From Nitrosomonas ureae (GTDB taxonomy: Bacteria > Pseudomonadota > Gammaproteobacteria > Burkholderiales > Nitrosomonadaceae): DNA of 64,000 bases. The notes below the pieces were generated by a model. It did no database searches. It saw only the letters and a list, made by a program, of their open reading frames with translations, and had not been told where the DNA came from. This document shows, in pieces, positions 1 through 8,859 of this stretch (the stretch's first letter is position 1; every line of letters begins with the position of its first letter). The position numbers were made by a program, and so were the translations under genes. The stretch lies in the NCBI RefSeq assembly GCF_001455205.1, contig NZ_CP013341.1, positions 2,294,001 through 2,358,000 of the forward strand, written 5' to 3'.

Positions 1-1
1 T

Positions 2-100
2 CTGTTCTCGGCAAGACCCTCGCAACCGAATCAGGCATATGCAAACTTTGTGTCACGTTGTTTGGAGGAGAAAGGCTATGAAGTTACCGGTTGGCAATAA
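2..100 (+). CDS. C-terminal end of an unidentified protein (cut by window edge)
   Basis: An open frame runs from the window edge to a TAA at 98-100 and gives 32 residues ending in EVTGWQ. The residue mix (SARPSQPN, FVSRCLEEKGYE) and codon use look like real coding sequence, unlike the two other forward frames. The start lies outside the window. I do not recognise the family from this tail. It is convergent with cheV. Confidence 0.45.
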   Translation: MFSARPSQPNQAYANFVSRCLEEKGYEVTGWQ

Positions 101-110
101 ACGGTAACTT
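81..110 (+). terminator. Hairpin at the end of the partial gene
   Basis: AAGTTACCG at 81-89 pairs perfectly with CGGTAACTT at 102-110 across a 12-nt loop, overlapping the stop codon. No T-run follows, so this may be a factor-assisted or bidirectional terminator between convergent genes. Confidence 0.35.
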
Positions 111-153
111 TGCTCGTTCGCGAATTGATGGAGTATTGTAAAAACAGACTCTG

Positions 154-1104
154 CTATGCCAATACCTTTCTCATTGCATCGGCTAATTCCTCCGCGACAA
201 ATTTAGCAACATAAGCATCTGCACCTACCGATTTAACGTGGTTTTCGTTTGCTTCACCCGTGAGTGAGGAATGAATTATCACGGGAATGGATTTATATCG
301 CTGATCGCTCTTGATGTAGCGGGTAAGTGTGAATCCATCCATTTCCGGCATTTCCAGGTCGGTCAAGATTAAAGCAACTTTATCATGAATGGTTTTACCT
401 TCAGTCGCGGCAATATCTGACATGGACTGAATTTTGGACCAAGCTTCGAGTCCGGTCTTGGTCATGACATACGGTACTTCCAGTGCTTTCAGTGCATTTT
501 CAATTAAGCTGCGCGCCAATGGCGAATCATCAGCGGCTAAGATTACTTTTCCAGCAGGGAGGGTTATTTTGCTACCGATATTTTGGGATACCATCTCGCC
601 AGCAGGGTTGGGAAGTACATCGCGCAGAATCTGCTCAACATCCAGTACCTGGGCTAAGCGGGAGCCTTCTTTATCGCCATCAAGTCGCGCGATACTGGTG
701 ATCAAGTTACCACCCTTGCCTTCTGCAGCGATTACTTGATTCCAATCCAGGCGCGCAATTTCGTTGACTTCCTCGACTGCAAAAGCTTGAGTCGAACGCG
801 CATACTCGGTGACTAAGAGTATGGAAGTTCCTTTGCTTGGATTGCAACCTACAACTTTTGGCAAATTTATGACCGTAATGACTTGACCGCGAATATTGGC
901 GATACCCATTACATGAGGGGGGGCGTTTGCTATTTCCGTGATGTCTGGCATGACCAGAATTTCACGCACCTTAAAAACGTTAATGCCAAATAGCTCCCGA
1001 TGATTGGTACCTGGAGCTTCGCCTAATCTGAACAGCAACAATTCGAATTTGTTATTGGCCGTCAGATTGGTGCGTTCATCAATCTCATGTAAGGCTGTGC
1101 TCAT
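154..1104 (-). CDS. cheV: CheV-type chemotaxis coupling protein (CheW domain + receiver)
   Basis: CheV proteins couple chemoreceptors to the CheA kinase and tune signalling through a phosphorylatable receiver. The first about 165 residues form a CheW-like domain (FGINVFKVREI, MGIANIRGQVITVINL). The rest is a response-regulator receiver with the acidic pair in ILAADDS, phospho-acceptor Asp249 in LTDLEMPEMDGF, and Lys near the C-terminus (YVAKF). I chose the ATG at 1104 (MSTALHE) because GGAGAG sits just upstream of it; an ATG nine codons earlier (1131) has no such site. The length (316 aa) is normal for CheV. No other chemotaxis gene is in the window, so it appears monocistronic. Confidence 0.92.
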   Translation of the reverse strand: MSTALHEIDERTNLTANNKFELLLFRLGEAPGTNHRELFGINVFKVREILVMPDITEIANAPPHVMGIANIRGQVITVINLPKVVGCNPSKGTSILLVTEYARSTQAFAVEEVNEIARLDWNQVIAAEGKGGNLITSIARLDGDKEGSRLAQVLDVEQILRDVLPNPAGEMVSQNIGSKITLPAGKVILAADDSPLARSLIENALKALEVPYVMTKTGLEAWSKIQSMSDIAATEGKTIHDKVALILTDLEMPEMDGFTLTRYIKSDQRYKSIPVIIHSSLTGEANENHVKSVGADAYVAKFVAEELADAMRKVLA

Positions 1105-1526
1105 AGTGTGCTCTCCAAATTTGTTAAGCAAGTTAGAATGAATAATCGTGTGCGGTATCGGCTAAAGTTACGGGATCTTGAAAAATATGACGAAACGGTT
1201 GTTTTCCAGGCGCTAATGGGCGTAAGTTGTAAATGCAATCAACTAGTCGGATACTTTCTTGTCAAATTAAGGAGCAAAGATGCCTGCTTTAGAAAAATTC
1301 CAGGCCGCTTTATTATCACTGCAGTGAATATTTTTTGATTGGTTGAATAAGGTCTATTTTTGTTGCTTTTTCGTTGGTTTCTGAAGAAGCGTCTTAACTT
1401 GAGCATTGATAGCAAAAGTATCAAAAAAAGATTGTGGGAGCGCTGATGGCATCTTCACTTAGAATGAGTTAATGCCGTACTTAGTTGGGTTTGTTGTAGT
1501 GGCCGATATTAACCCTGGAGATAAAT
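1105..1526. other. Intergenic region with a 15-codon micro-ORF
   Basis: This 420-base gap separates the divergent cheV and the C13 peptidase gene. On the + strand, 1280-1327 is a 15-residue reading frame (MPALEKFQAALLSLQ) preceded at ideal spacing by AAGGAG. It may be a leader peptide or chance. No other gene or clear terminator was seen. Confidence 0.3.
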
Positions 1527-2945
1527 ATGGATTTATATGCAAGCATTCCTAAAGAGCTGAAGCAATCTGGGGCAATTAAAGAACTTCAAACATTATTTTT
1601 GAATCTTGCCTGCGGCATAAAACTGTTAATGTTCCGTCGTAATATCATTGATCAGGTAACGGTTTCGCATGACCAGTTCATTTTACTCTTGGGTTTTTAT
1701 AGCCTAACGGCACTTGTTACTTCGTATGTAATGACGCCCAATCCGATTTTTGGGTGGTTCGGTTTGGGATATATAGGCGTGGAGCTGTTGGGAGTTCTTT
1801 TGGTGGGGTTTGTACTGGCAAAACTCTGTGATGAGCAAGGCCATTTATTGCGGTTCCTGACTGCTATATACAGCATATTGCCTTTCTTTTATCTCCTTTC
1901 TATTGTGGTTATACCTTTCTTACCGGATGCTTACTTTGAAGCTGGGTATATGGTTTATACCTTATGGATTCTGAGTGTCTGTTTTTATGTTGCATTGCAG
2001 TTATTAAATGGGCAAAAAATTAAGGCATTGTTGATTGTCATGCTCTGGGTAAGTGTTTCGTATCCACTGATTAATGTTTCGTTAAGTTTCTGGCATGAGG
2101 ATTTTGATTATTCAGAAGCGTTGACCGCTTATAATGATGATGAGTTAAGCTACGTCAATCAGGAACAAGTTTACTATAACCAATATCAATTGCTGAATAA
2201 TGCGCTTAATGCTATCGAGCCCGGCGTAAAGGGCATAACCGATCTATTTTTTATCGGATTTGGCGCTGATTCTTCGCAAGATGTGTTCATGAAAGAAGTT
2301 ATTAATGTACAGAATGTCATGAATCAGAATCTTGGCGCAGCAGGTCGATCAATTGCATTGATTAATAACTTGAAAACAATCGATACAACACCGCTTGCTT
2401 CATCCACAAATCTGAAAATTGCATTAAATCACTTAGGCGGTAAAATAAATCCTGAGGAAGATATTGTGCTGTTATATTTAACCAGCCACGGTTCTTTCGA
2501 TCATGAGCTTTCAGTTAGTATGTGGCCGCTTGAACTCAACGATATAGGTCCGAATGATGTTAGAGCTTATCTGGATGATGCAGGCATACAATGGCGCATT
2601 ATTCTGGTTTCTGCGTGTTACTCCGGTGCTTTTATTGATGCACTGAAAAATGAAACCAGTCTGATTCTGACTGCTGCAGCTGCAGACAAGGCTTCTTTTG
2701 GATGTTCCAGTGAGAATGAATTTACTTATTTTGGTGAAGCGCTATTCAAGAATGTAGAAGGCAAGTCATACCAATTCATTGATGGTTTTAATCAAGCGAT
2801 AGAAAAAATCAAACAACGAGAAATATCAGAAAATCTGATTCCTTCAAACTCTCAATTGTTTGTGGGCAATTTGATGAGGGAAAAATTACAGTCTCTGGAA
2901 CATGATATGGTTCGATATGCTCCTGAAAGATTTGGGAGCTTTTAA
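1527..2945 (+). CDS. Membrane-anchored C13-family (legumain/caspase-like) cysteine peptidase
   Basis: The N-terminal about 195 residues contain around five hydrophobic segments resembling a Yip1-type membrane domain. The C-terminal half is a caspase-fold peptidase resembling family C13. The probable catalytic pair is His321 in LYLTSHGS and Cys364 in LVSACYSG, each after a hydrophobic strand as in legumain and GPI transamidase. The start has GGAG seven bases upstream (1517-1526). Bacterial C13 proteins with N-terminal membrane parts are known, but their substrates are mostly not. The gene stands alone, with no obvious partner. The fold and dyad are seen in the sequence; a proteolytic role is inferred. 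Confidence 0.8.
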   Translation: MDLYASIPKELKQSGAIKELQTLFLNLACGIKLLMFRRNIIDQVTVSHDQFILLLGFYSLTALVTSYVMTPNPIFGWFGLGYIGVELLGVLLVGFVLAKLCDEQGHLLRFLTAIYSILPFFYLLSIVVIPFLPDAYFEAGYMVYTLWILSVCFYVALQLLNGQKIKALLIVMLWVSVSYPLINVSLSFWHEDFDYSEALTAYNDDELSYVNQEQVYYNQYQLLNNALNAIEPGVKGITDLFFIGFGADSSQDVFMKEVINVQNVMNQNLGAAGRSIALINNLKTIDTTPLASSTNLKIALNHLGGKINPEEDIVLLYLTSHGSFDHELSVSMWPLELNDIGPNDVRAYLDDAGIQWRIILVSACYSGAFIDALKNETSLILTAAAADKASFGCSSENEFTYFGEALFKNVEGKSYQFIDGFNQAIEKIKQREISENLIPSNSQLFVGNLMREKLQSLEHDMVRYAPERFGSF

Positions 2946-3096
2946 GCGGGTAGTGATTAAATTCCGATTACCTTGTTTTAAGTTGAGCAGAATAGCCGGT
3001 TTATTACAATTTGATTTAACCAGTCGGTGGAAGAATGCTGAAAGTGAATTCAATCGGAATTGATTAGTACTGGTAGTTTCTATGAGTTATTATTTT

Positions 3097-3705
3097 TCAG
3101 AATGGTTCTATGTCGAGCTTTACTGTATAGCGAAAAGGTTCTTTATTTACTTCGCTGTTTCCTGAAATAATTGCATCACAAATAATAATCTGATTAGAGA
3201 CCCCTTTTTCATGGAGTCTGCGGCGGAAACTTCTGGCTTCTTCATGACTTAGATAGTAGACGGTTCGCCCGTCAATGTTGATATGGGTCACGTCACTGTC
3301 AAAAGGGTTGCTATTGTCGATTATCAGATGGGCTTTCAGAACATGCGTCTTCGTAATTGGGTTTTCATCCGGATTGTTGGCATTTTCCTGTGCTAATTGT
3401 TGAAGCACTTGCTGATACGGAACCGTTGCAATTATGCAGGAAAACTGTCCCGATTTAGGCCAGGTATAATAGTTTTCTACCGACTTTATATGCTGCCGTG
3501 GGGTTTTTCCCGGTTGAACTGCGTTAGCAATTTTGTTTCGATTGGAAATAAGTATCACTGCAGAGATGAGCGCTATTGGAAGTATATAAGACTTATCGAG
3601 GCCGGCCCCGGCAATCAATCCGATAAACAAGGACATGATCAAGAGCGCAAGGATACTTATTTCCGACTTCTGATTTTCTGATGAATCCCGCCGTTGTTTG
3701 TTCAT
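3097..3705 (-). CDS. Two-TM protein with HIRAN-like C-terminal domain
   Basis: A polar N-terminus is followed by two hydrophobic segments (about residues 18-36 and 40-55). The C-terminal half (about 120-200) has the pattern seen in HIRAN-like domains: a NPFDSD turn, then INIDGRTVYYLS, HEEARSFRRRL and CDAIISG. HIRAN domains occur alone or with nucleases and helicases and are thought to bind DNA ends, so a membrane-tethered one is unusual. The gene starts four bases after the stop of the glutathione peroxidase gene and is probably co-transcribed with it. Function unknown; the domain call is by motif and moderately sure. Confidence 0.6.
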   Translation of the reverse strand: MNKQRRDSSENQKSEISILALLIMSLFIGLIAGAGLDKSYILPIALISAVILISNRNKIANAVQPGKTPRQHIKSVENYYTWPKSGQFSCIIATVPYQQVLQQLAQENANNPDENPITKTHVLKAHLIIDNSNPFDSDVTHINIDGRTVYYLSHEEARSFRRRLHEKGVSNQIIICDAIISGNSEVNKEPFRYTVKLDIEPF

Positions 3706-3709
3706 TAAT

Positions 3710-4249
3710 TTATTGTTTTAGCGCTTGTTCTATTGCTGTTACCACAGCTGGATCGGAAGGCTTGGTATGCGGACTGAATTGGGCGATGAATTGACCGTCG
3801 CGGCCGATTAAATATTTTTGGAAATTCCAGGTTGGATAGGTGCCGGATAATTCTGCCAACTGAACATAAAATGGATGTGCATGGCCTTTTTTTACTGTGA
3901 TTTTCTCAAGCATCGGGAATTTTACATCATAAGTCAAGCGGCAGAAATCCTGAATTTCAGCTTCGGTTCCAGGTTCTTGTCCCATAAAATCATTGGATGG
4001 GAAACCCAGTACGACCAATCCTTTCGATTGATATTTATCATACAGTTGTTCCAACTCTTCATACTGCGGTGTATAGCCGCATTTGCTGGCGGTATTCACA
4101 ACGAGTAGCACTTTGTCGGCGTAGGTTTCGCATAAATTCACCATCTCCGATACTGCAAGTTTACGAAAATTCTGATCCAAAAGCGTGCTGTTGCAGGCAA
4201 GAGCGGATTTCACGAGAGAAAACATGATTAAGGCGAGTAAAATGCGCAT
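3710..4249 (-). CDS. Exported glutathione peroxidase family protein
   Basis: Peroxidases of this family reduce hydroperoxides using glutathione or thioredoxin. The protein has a signal peptide (about residues 1-18, ending KSALA) and is probably periplasmic. The peroxidatic cysteine is Cys57 in TASKCGYT. The conserved Gln lies in MGQEPG and the Trp/Asn pair in TWNFQKYL, so the catalytic tetrad is complete. The usual FPCNQF motif is FPSNDF. At 179 aa it is a normal length with the signal peptide. It is the first gene of a pair with the HIRAN-like gene. Confidence 0.9.
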   Translation of the reverse strand: MRILLALIMFSLVKSALACNSTLLDQNFRKLAVSEMVNLCETYADKVLLVVNTASKCGYTPQYEELEQLYDKYQSKGLVVLGFPSNDFMGQEPGTEAEIQDFCRLTYDVKFPMLEKITVKKGHAHPFYVQLAELSGTYPTWNFQKYLIGRDGQFIAQFSPHTKPSDPAVVTAIEQALKQ

Positions 4250-4315
4250 GAAAGATCTCCTTGATTAACGGATTGACAGCAAACTGGAAATTCTGGCGGC
4301 TATCTTATTAGTGTA

Positions 4316-5608
4316 TTAGAAGCTGACCTGAGTTCGGAAAGAAAGCACTGAAAAATGATCGGTGCGCATTGGCGTATCCAAGCCGGTATTTCCAAATACT
4401 GCATCGGTCAAGTAATAATTCAGCATAAACCGGATGTTCGTATAGGGATACCAATTTACACCTAATGTGACGACTTGAATCTGGCATTTTGAGGTACCGG
4501 TTCTACATGGATTGGCGGTGAGGCTTTGATTGGAATTTTCGGCCAGATCATAACGTCCGGCAAATTCCACTGCGCCCCATCGACCGTTTGGCTGAGGTTT
4601 ACCAAAAGCACCGCGATCTTTCCTATACACAGCAGTTTCTCCGGTCACAAACCAGCTGGCTTGCACATAAAAAGCATGAATGGTGGAATCCCTGCTATTT
4701 CCAGCTGTTTGATGGGTATTATCGAGCCTTGTGACGGCATATTCCCCTTGTAGTGTAAGTGGTCCGAAGGAATACGCGGTTTCTGCAGCAAAAGTGGATT
4801 GACTATTGTGGCTAGGCGCGTTCAAGCTGGTTCCGGCGATTCCCAAGGATTGGGTGATGCCTTGACGTCCACCGTAAACGTCGACCACTCCGGCTGATAG
4901 GGAATCCTTACTGGTGGTATCCCGACTGGCTGAAAGCCCAAGATGCAGGATGTGGCCCGCTTTGTCGATCGGCAGCCAGACAGCGCGACCGCCATAGTTG
5001 ATTCCTGCAAACGGCAAGCCAAAGTGCGACAGGCTCATCACATGAATGCCAAAACCCAGATTGTCCTTGACCATTCCCCGGTAGCCAATGCCAGTCAGAA
5101 ATTGACGTCCGCTATATATTCCGGTAGAGGATGTTGATGGTCGTTCCATCAAGGTGATTTCATTAGAGCTGGTTATTTCTTCCAATCCCCGATACGGTTT
5201 GAATTGCCCGATAGTTAACTGGCCCGTTCCCAGTCCCGTTGCTATCCAGGCTTCTCGAAGGCTATGTGGAAAGCCGGTAGTCGTATTGATTGCGAAATCA
5301 TCTTCGAATTTAAAATTAACACCATAAATTCTTCCCGTAATGGTGGCATAGGTTCTGCGCCAATTAAAGCCATCACGATCATCGCCATGCAAAAATTGAC
5401 TGCCCAATGCAGGGTAACCCGGATTTGCCTGATCAGGATATAACGAATGCACATCGAAGTGTCCGCGGCCGTTTAACCCAATTTCAAAATTGCCATCATC
5501 GGTCTTGATCCTAGGGCCGCCTTTGTAGGTGAAATTAACTGCATGACATGAGGCAATGCTCACGTTTGTCAGTATTATAAGACTACAGAGCTTTACAGTA
5601 TGCTTCAT
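4316..5608 (-). CDS. Phosphate-selective porin O/P family outer membrane protein
   Basis: A 430-residue precursor with a signal peptide (cleaved near SCHAVN), followed by alternating amphipathic strands (GNFEIGLNGRGHFDVHS, FNWRRTYATITGRIYG, LREAWIATGLG) and a C-terminal phenylalanine (RTQVSF), the usual signal for outer-membrane barrel insertion. The pattern matches the OprP/OprO family, which forms anion channels. Substrate specificity cannot be told from the sequence. AGGAA lies upstream of the start. Nearby genes do not suggest a phosphate role. Confidence 0.85.
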   Translation of the reverse strand: MKHTVKLCSLIILTNVSIASCHAVNFTYKGGPRIKTDDGNFEIGLNGRGHFDVHSLYPDQANPGYPALGSQFLHGDDRDGFNWRRTYATITGRIYGVNFKFEDDFAINTTTGFPHSLREAWIATGLGTGQLTIGQFKPYRGLEEITSSNEITLMERPSTSSTGIYSGRQFLTGIGYRGMVKDNLGFGIHVMSLSHFGLPFAGINYGGRAVWLPIDKAGHILHLGLSASRDTTSKDSLSAGVVDVYGGRQGITQSLGIAGTSLNAPSHNSQSTFAAETAYSFGPLTLQGEYAVTRLDNTHQTAGNSRDSTIHAFYVQASWFVTGETAVYRKDRGAFGKPQPNGRWGAVEFAGRYDLAENSNQSLTANPCRTGTSKCQIQVVTLGVNWYPYTNIRFMLNYYLTDAVFGNTGLDTPMRTDHFSVLSFRTQVSF

Positions 5609-5746
5609 ATATCACATTTGGATTCCTGGCTGTTCATGGTGGTTTGGAAAGAATCAAGTATGCCAGATTATATATCAGCTTAAGTCGCATTAATGAAGTA
5701 GTGCTCAGGACAATAAAGATGAAAATAACAATGAGTTATCTATCGA

Positions 5747-6946
5747 CTAATCCATACGTAAGGCATCCACTGGGTTTAGTTTTGCCGCCTGCATGGCTGG
5801 GATTACACCGGCGGCGAGGCCGATCACCATCGATATGCCTAAGGCGCCAAGTACATAATCCCATGGAATATTCACCGGCAAATCGCTGATCAATAATTTG
5901 AGCAGCCAGGCGATACCTGAGCCGATAAGTAGTCCTGCTAACCCGCCCAGTGTGGAAAGTGCAATGGACTCTAACAAGAATAAAATGCGGATGCGCGTAC
6001 GTGTCGCACCTAAAGCAGTAAGCAAGCCGATTTCCGATACCCGCTCAGAAACCGCAATATGCATTAACGTGACCATGCCGACTGCGCCTACTATCAAGGA
6101 AATACCGCCTAGTGCAGCAACCGCAAACTTTAATACGCTCAGCACAGTGGATAAAGTGCTGAGCATTTGCTGTTGTGGTTTGATGCTGAAATCCTCACGT
6201 CCGTGACGTGCAATCAGGATGCGCCGGATATCTTCGACAACAGCGTACACCGGAACATCGGGAAAGTATGCCAGCTGAATTTCCATCACACCTTGCCGGT
6301 TGAACACTTCCAATGCTCGGGTTGTGGGTATGAAAACGGTGTCATCCAGATCAAACCCGAGTACTTGGCCCTTGGATGCCATGACACCGATCACACGGAA
6401 GCGCGAACCGCCAACCTGCAGGATTGCACCGAGAGGGTTAGTGTCGCCGAATATCTCAGCGCGTACTTTTGCACCCAGTACTGCATATGCTCGTGGATTA
6501 CGCGGATCATCATCAGGCAAAAATTGTCCGATTTCGACTTGCATGTTAAAAGCCTTGGCGAAATCGGCTCCTTGACCATACGCCGTCACGCGCCGGCTAC
6601 GGCCTTGTGCGCGGATTTCCGCATTGCCGACTACGCTGGCATTGATATATTCGGCGTGGCGACTCTGTCGCAGTGCCATCGCATCTTCTATCGTCAATAA
6701 TCGTGCGCTGCCGATAGCGCCTAAGGAACCGCCATGAGTATTGATTTTTCCCGGCGTGATCGTGACGATATTGGTGCCAAACTGAGTGAATTCCGATAAT
6801 ACAAAGCGTTGCACGCCATCGCCAATAGCGGTCAGGAGAATAACCGCAGCAATTCCGATGGCAATTCCCGATGCCGACAATACGGTGCGCAGCCGATGAG
6901 CCAATAATGACCGTAAGGCAAACTGAAAAGTATCAATCGCATTCAT
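5747..6946 (-). CDS. ABC transporter permease of the MacB/FtsX type
   Basis: 399 residues with the family layout: one N-terminal membrane segment after LRSLLAHRLRTVLSASGI, a periplasmic domain (about 45-265), then three C-terminal segments with the FtsX signature (VSERVSEIGLLTALGAT) and the ending AAKLNPVDALRMD. Such permeases need an ATP-binding partner (MacB/LolD type) and often a membrane-fusion protein. Neither lies downstream in this window, where the oppositely placed neighbour is the porin. It is similar to permeases of peptide or macrolide efflux systems, but the substrate is unknown. Confidence 0.88.
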   Translation of the reverse strand: MNAIDTFQFALRSLLAHRLRTVLSASGIAIGIAAVILLTAIGDGVQRFVLSEFTQFGTNIVTITPGKINTHGGSLGAIGSARLLTIEDAMALRQSRHAEYINASVVGNAEIRAQGRSRRVTAYGQGADFAKAFNMQVEIGQFLPDDDPRNPRAYAVLGAKVRAEIFGDTNPLGAILQVGGSRFRVIGVMASKGQVLGFDLDDTVFIPTTRALEVFNRQGVMEIQLAYFPDVPVYAVVEDIRRILIARHGREDFSIKPQQQMLSTLSTVLSVLKFAVAALGGISLIVGAVGMVTLMHIAVSERVSEIGLLTALGATRTRIRILFLLESIALSTLGGLAGLLIGSGIAWLLKLLISDLPVNIPWDYVLGALGISMVIGLAAGVIPAMQAAKLNPVDALRMD

Positions 6947-7480
6947 ATTCGCTATAAGAAATGATAGATTCTTGGTAAATCATGGGTCAATCGCAAAGGG
7001 CAAAGCCTTGCGTTTAACCCGTTTATTCGTCGTTGCAATGAATATCTTCTTATGCATTTTTGTGCAGTAAGCGTGATGCAATATATCGAAGAATTCAATG
7101 GGTAAATATGTTAAGTCCTGGTCCCAGAGTCAAGTCAGAAATCAACCCGATAATTGTTTCGTCTGATCATTTTTTGGATATGTATGATACCGCACAGACC
7201 ACGATTAGCATTGGGGCTATAGTTGCAGCTGCTCGCATAAATCCAGCTTCTATCATAAAAACATGATGTTATCCAAAATTATTTTATTGCGGTATCGTTT
7301 TAAGGAGGCTCCGAGCAGGTGCCAGTTCAAGCAAGATAAGAAATTATTGCATTAATTATTAAAGGCTTATCGTCTTACTAAGAATGATCAATGCGAGCCT
7401 CTCAGAATTTTCTTAATTAATTGTATTGTTTCATTGTTCATTTATCTTTATTCACTCACTACTTACCTTAGGGGACTTTT
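6947..7480. other. Long intergenic region, no gene supported
   Basis: About 530 bases between the divergent permease gene and the copper protein gene. A 29-codon hydrophobic frame exists on the minus strand (about 7170-7260), and a 68-codon plus-strand frame (7060-7266) has poor protein character. Neither has a convincing ribosome binding site. Probably regulatory DNA for both flanking genes. Confidence 0.4.
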
Positions 7481-7831
7481 ATGAATCATTCAACCTACAC
7501 CAAGCATGATATGCAAGCCTGTATTGCAGCCTGTACCCGTTGTTATCAGATTTGCCTGCACATGGGGATGAATCATTGCCTTGAAGCCGGTGGGAAACAT
7601 GTTGAATCCACCCACTTTCGACTACTGATGAGTTGTGCCGAAATCTGTCAGACGTCAGCTAATTTTATGCTCAGCGGTGCTGCCCATTCCAGCGCTGTTT
7701 GCGCTATTTGTGCCGAGATTTGCGAAGCATGCGCAATAGATTGCGAAAAAATCGGAGATATGGATCAATGTGTCGAAGCCTGTAGAGACTGTGCCGAAAC
7801 ATGCAAACAAATGGCGAGCATGCGTCACTAG
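7481..7831 (+). CDS. Four-helix-bundle copper storage protein (Csp, DUF326-like)
   Basis: 116 residues with 16 cysteines, mostly in CxxC or CxxxC spacing (QACIAACTRCYQIC, VCAICAEICEACAIDC, QCVEACRDCAETC), plus Met and His. This is the pattern of Csp proteins, whose helical bundles bind many Cu(I) ions in their core. No signal peptide is present, so it should be cytosolic like Csp3. TTAGGGGAC precedes the ATG. Copper-rich ammonia monooxygenase makes copper storage plausible in this organism (inference). A CopD-type fusion lies 1 kb downstream. Confidence 0.88.
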   Translation: MNHSTYTKHDMQACIAACTRCYQICLHMGMNHCLEAGGKHVESTHFRLLMSCAEICQTSANFMLSGAAHSSAVCAICAEICEACAIDCEKIGDMDQCVEACRDCAETCKQMASMRH

Positions 7832-7944
7832 ATTGATCATAATTGCAAGTGTAGTATGAGAAGGTTGGTTGAATAACCAGTTCGGGTTTTATTGATCTAA
7901 TTAAGCTGATCGTTTGAGATGAGCAATTGACAGGAGATTGAATT

Positions 7945-8259
7945 ATGAAGTACTTCACGAGATTATTCCTTTTATCTTTTTTGACTGTGGCATTACTCAC
8001 TATCGTGGGATGCGGATCAACGCATAAACAGGAAGGGACAGGAGAATATTTTGACGATACTGTTATTACCACCAAGGTAAAAGCCGCCATACTGAATGAA
8101 CCGACACTGAAGGCTACCGAAATTAATGTCGAAACATTCAAGGGGGTAGTGCAGCTCAGCGGCTTTGTAAGCTCCTCCGCCAGTATTAATAAAGCGATCG
8201 AAGTGGCCAGCGGTGTCGCCGGAGTAAAATCGGTCAAAAATAGCATGCATCTCAAATAG
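7945..8259 (+). CDS. BON-domain lipoprotein (OsmY-like)
   Basis: A 104-residue precursor with a lipoprotein signal (lipobox IVGC, Cys23) and one BON domain (about 37-104: ITTKVKAAIL, INVETFKGVVQLSGFV, VASGVAGVKSVKN). BON domains are thought to bind phospholipid or other membrane components, and OsmY-like proteins respond to envelope stress. CAGGAG lies nine bases before the ATG. Its role here is unknown. Confidence 0.88.
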   Translation: MKYFTRLFLLSFLTVALLTIVGCGSTHKQEGTGEYFDDTVITTKVKAAILNEPTLKATEINVETFKGVVQLSGFVSSSASINKAIEVASGVAGVKSVKNSMHLK

Positions 8260-8278
8260 ATAGTCGAGAAACAATCCG

Positions 8279-8316
8279 GCAAGCCATGTTTACTTTAACA
8301 GTAAAAGATGGCTTGC
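8279..8316 (+). terminator. Strong two-part hairpin after the BON lipoprotein gene
   Basis: GCAAGCCAT (8279-8287) pairs perfectly with ATGGCTTGC (8308-8316), and the inner TTTACT/AGTAAA extends the stem. It starts 20 bases after the stop codon, so it may end that transcript, but no T-run follows. It could instead be a REP-like repeat, since a decayed REP-associated transposase lies just downstream. Confidence 0.45.
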
Positions 8317-8425
8317 TACCCAACCCATCGGAATCGCATCTGCGTTTATTCAGTACCCCGTTCCGTTCTTCTTTGGTTTTACAGTTTGTTTTATGATGAC
8401 GTAATTTACCAATTTTATTCATAGT

Positions 8426-8746
8426 TTGCCATTGCACGGTAATTCCTCCAGCATCACTCTGCGTCGGCGGTGCATATCATCCATCAAAGCACGGCAGATT
8501 CAAGACGATATACGGATGCACCCCCGAGTTCAGCAGGTGAGAACTTTTCCGCATGTTCTCGAAATATATGATCGACGTGGTGATTGGCGATTGATATGTT
8601 TTATGCATCTGAATCCAGCAAAGGCGGGGCTATTGGTTCAATCGACAAATAGTAGCAATCAACCCTCAGGCAACAGGCATGGCAATCTGCAAATTTGTAT
8701 AATTTGCAGGCTTGAATATCCTTCAACTCAAGGTAGAATGTTTTAA
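8426..8746 (+). pseudogene. Remnant of a REP-associated/Y1 (IS200-like) transposase
   Basis: Most of this frame is not recognisable. The segment FMHLNPAKAGLL matches the signature of Y1 transposases of the RAYT type (usually YIHLNPVRAGLV). The catalytic Tyr region and the HUH histidines are missing, so only a C-terminal scrap remains. It is about 100 codons, where a full RAYT has about 150-250. Two perfect hairpins lie either side of the motif (8279-8316, 8687-8709). Confidence 0.4.
8687..8709. repeat. Short perfect inverted repeat
   Basis: CTGCAAAT (8687-8694) and ATTTGCAG (8702-8709) with a 7-nt spacer. It lies inside the degraded RAYT-like stretch, about 150 bases before the CopD fusion gene. 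It may be a REP-like hairpin, an operator or chance. Confidence 0.35.
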
Positions 8747-8859
8747 TAATTTTATCTGAGCCTAGAAAATTCTGAATTGCCTGCTGATCGAGTTGTTGTC
8801 TATCACAATTTGTCTTGCGGGAATTATCACAATAATAGAAATGTTCCTATCGTAAAACC

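Noticed and set aside
7060..7266. 68-codon plus-strand frame and a 29-codon hydrophobic minus-strand frame in the permease/Csp gap
   Set aside because: Poor composition and no Shine-Dalgarno sequence.
8426..8746. A functional gene at this place
   Set aside because: Only one short transposase-like motif is recognisable and catalytic parts are missing.
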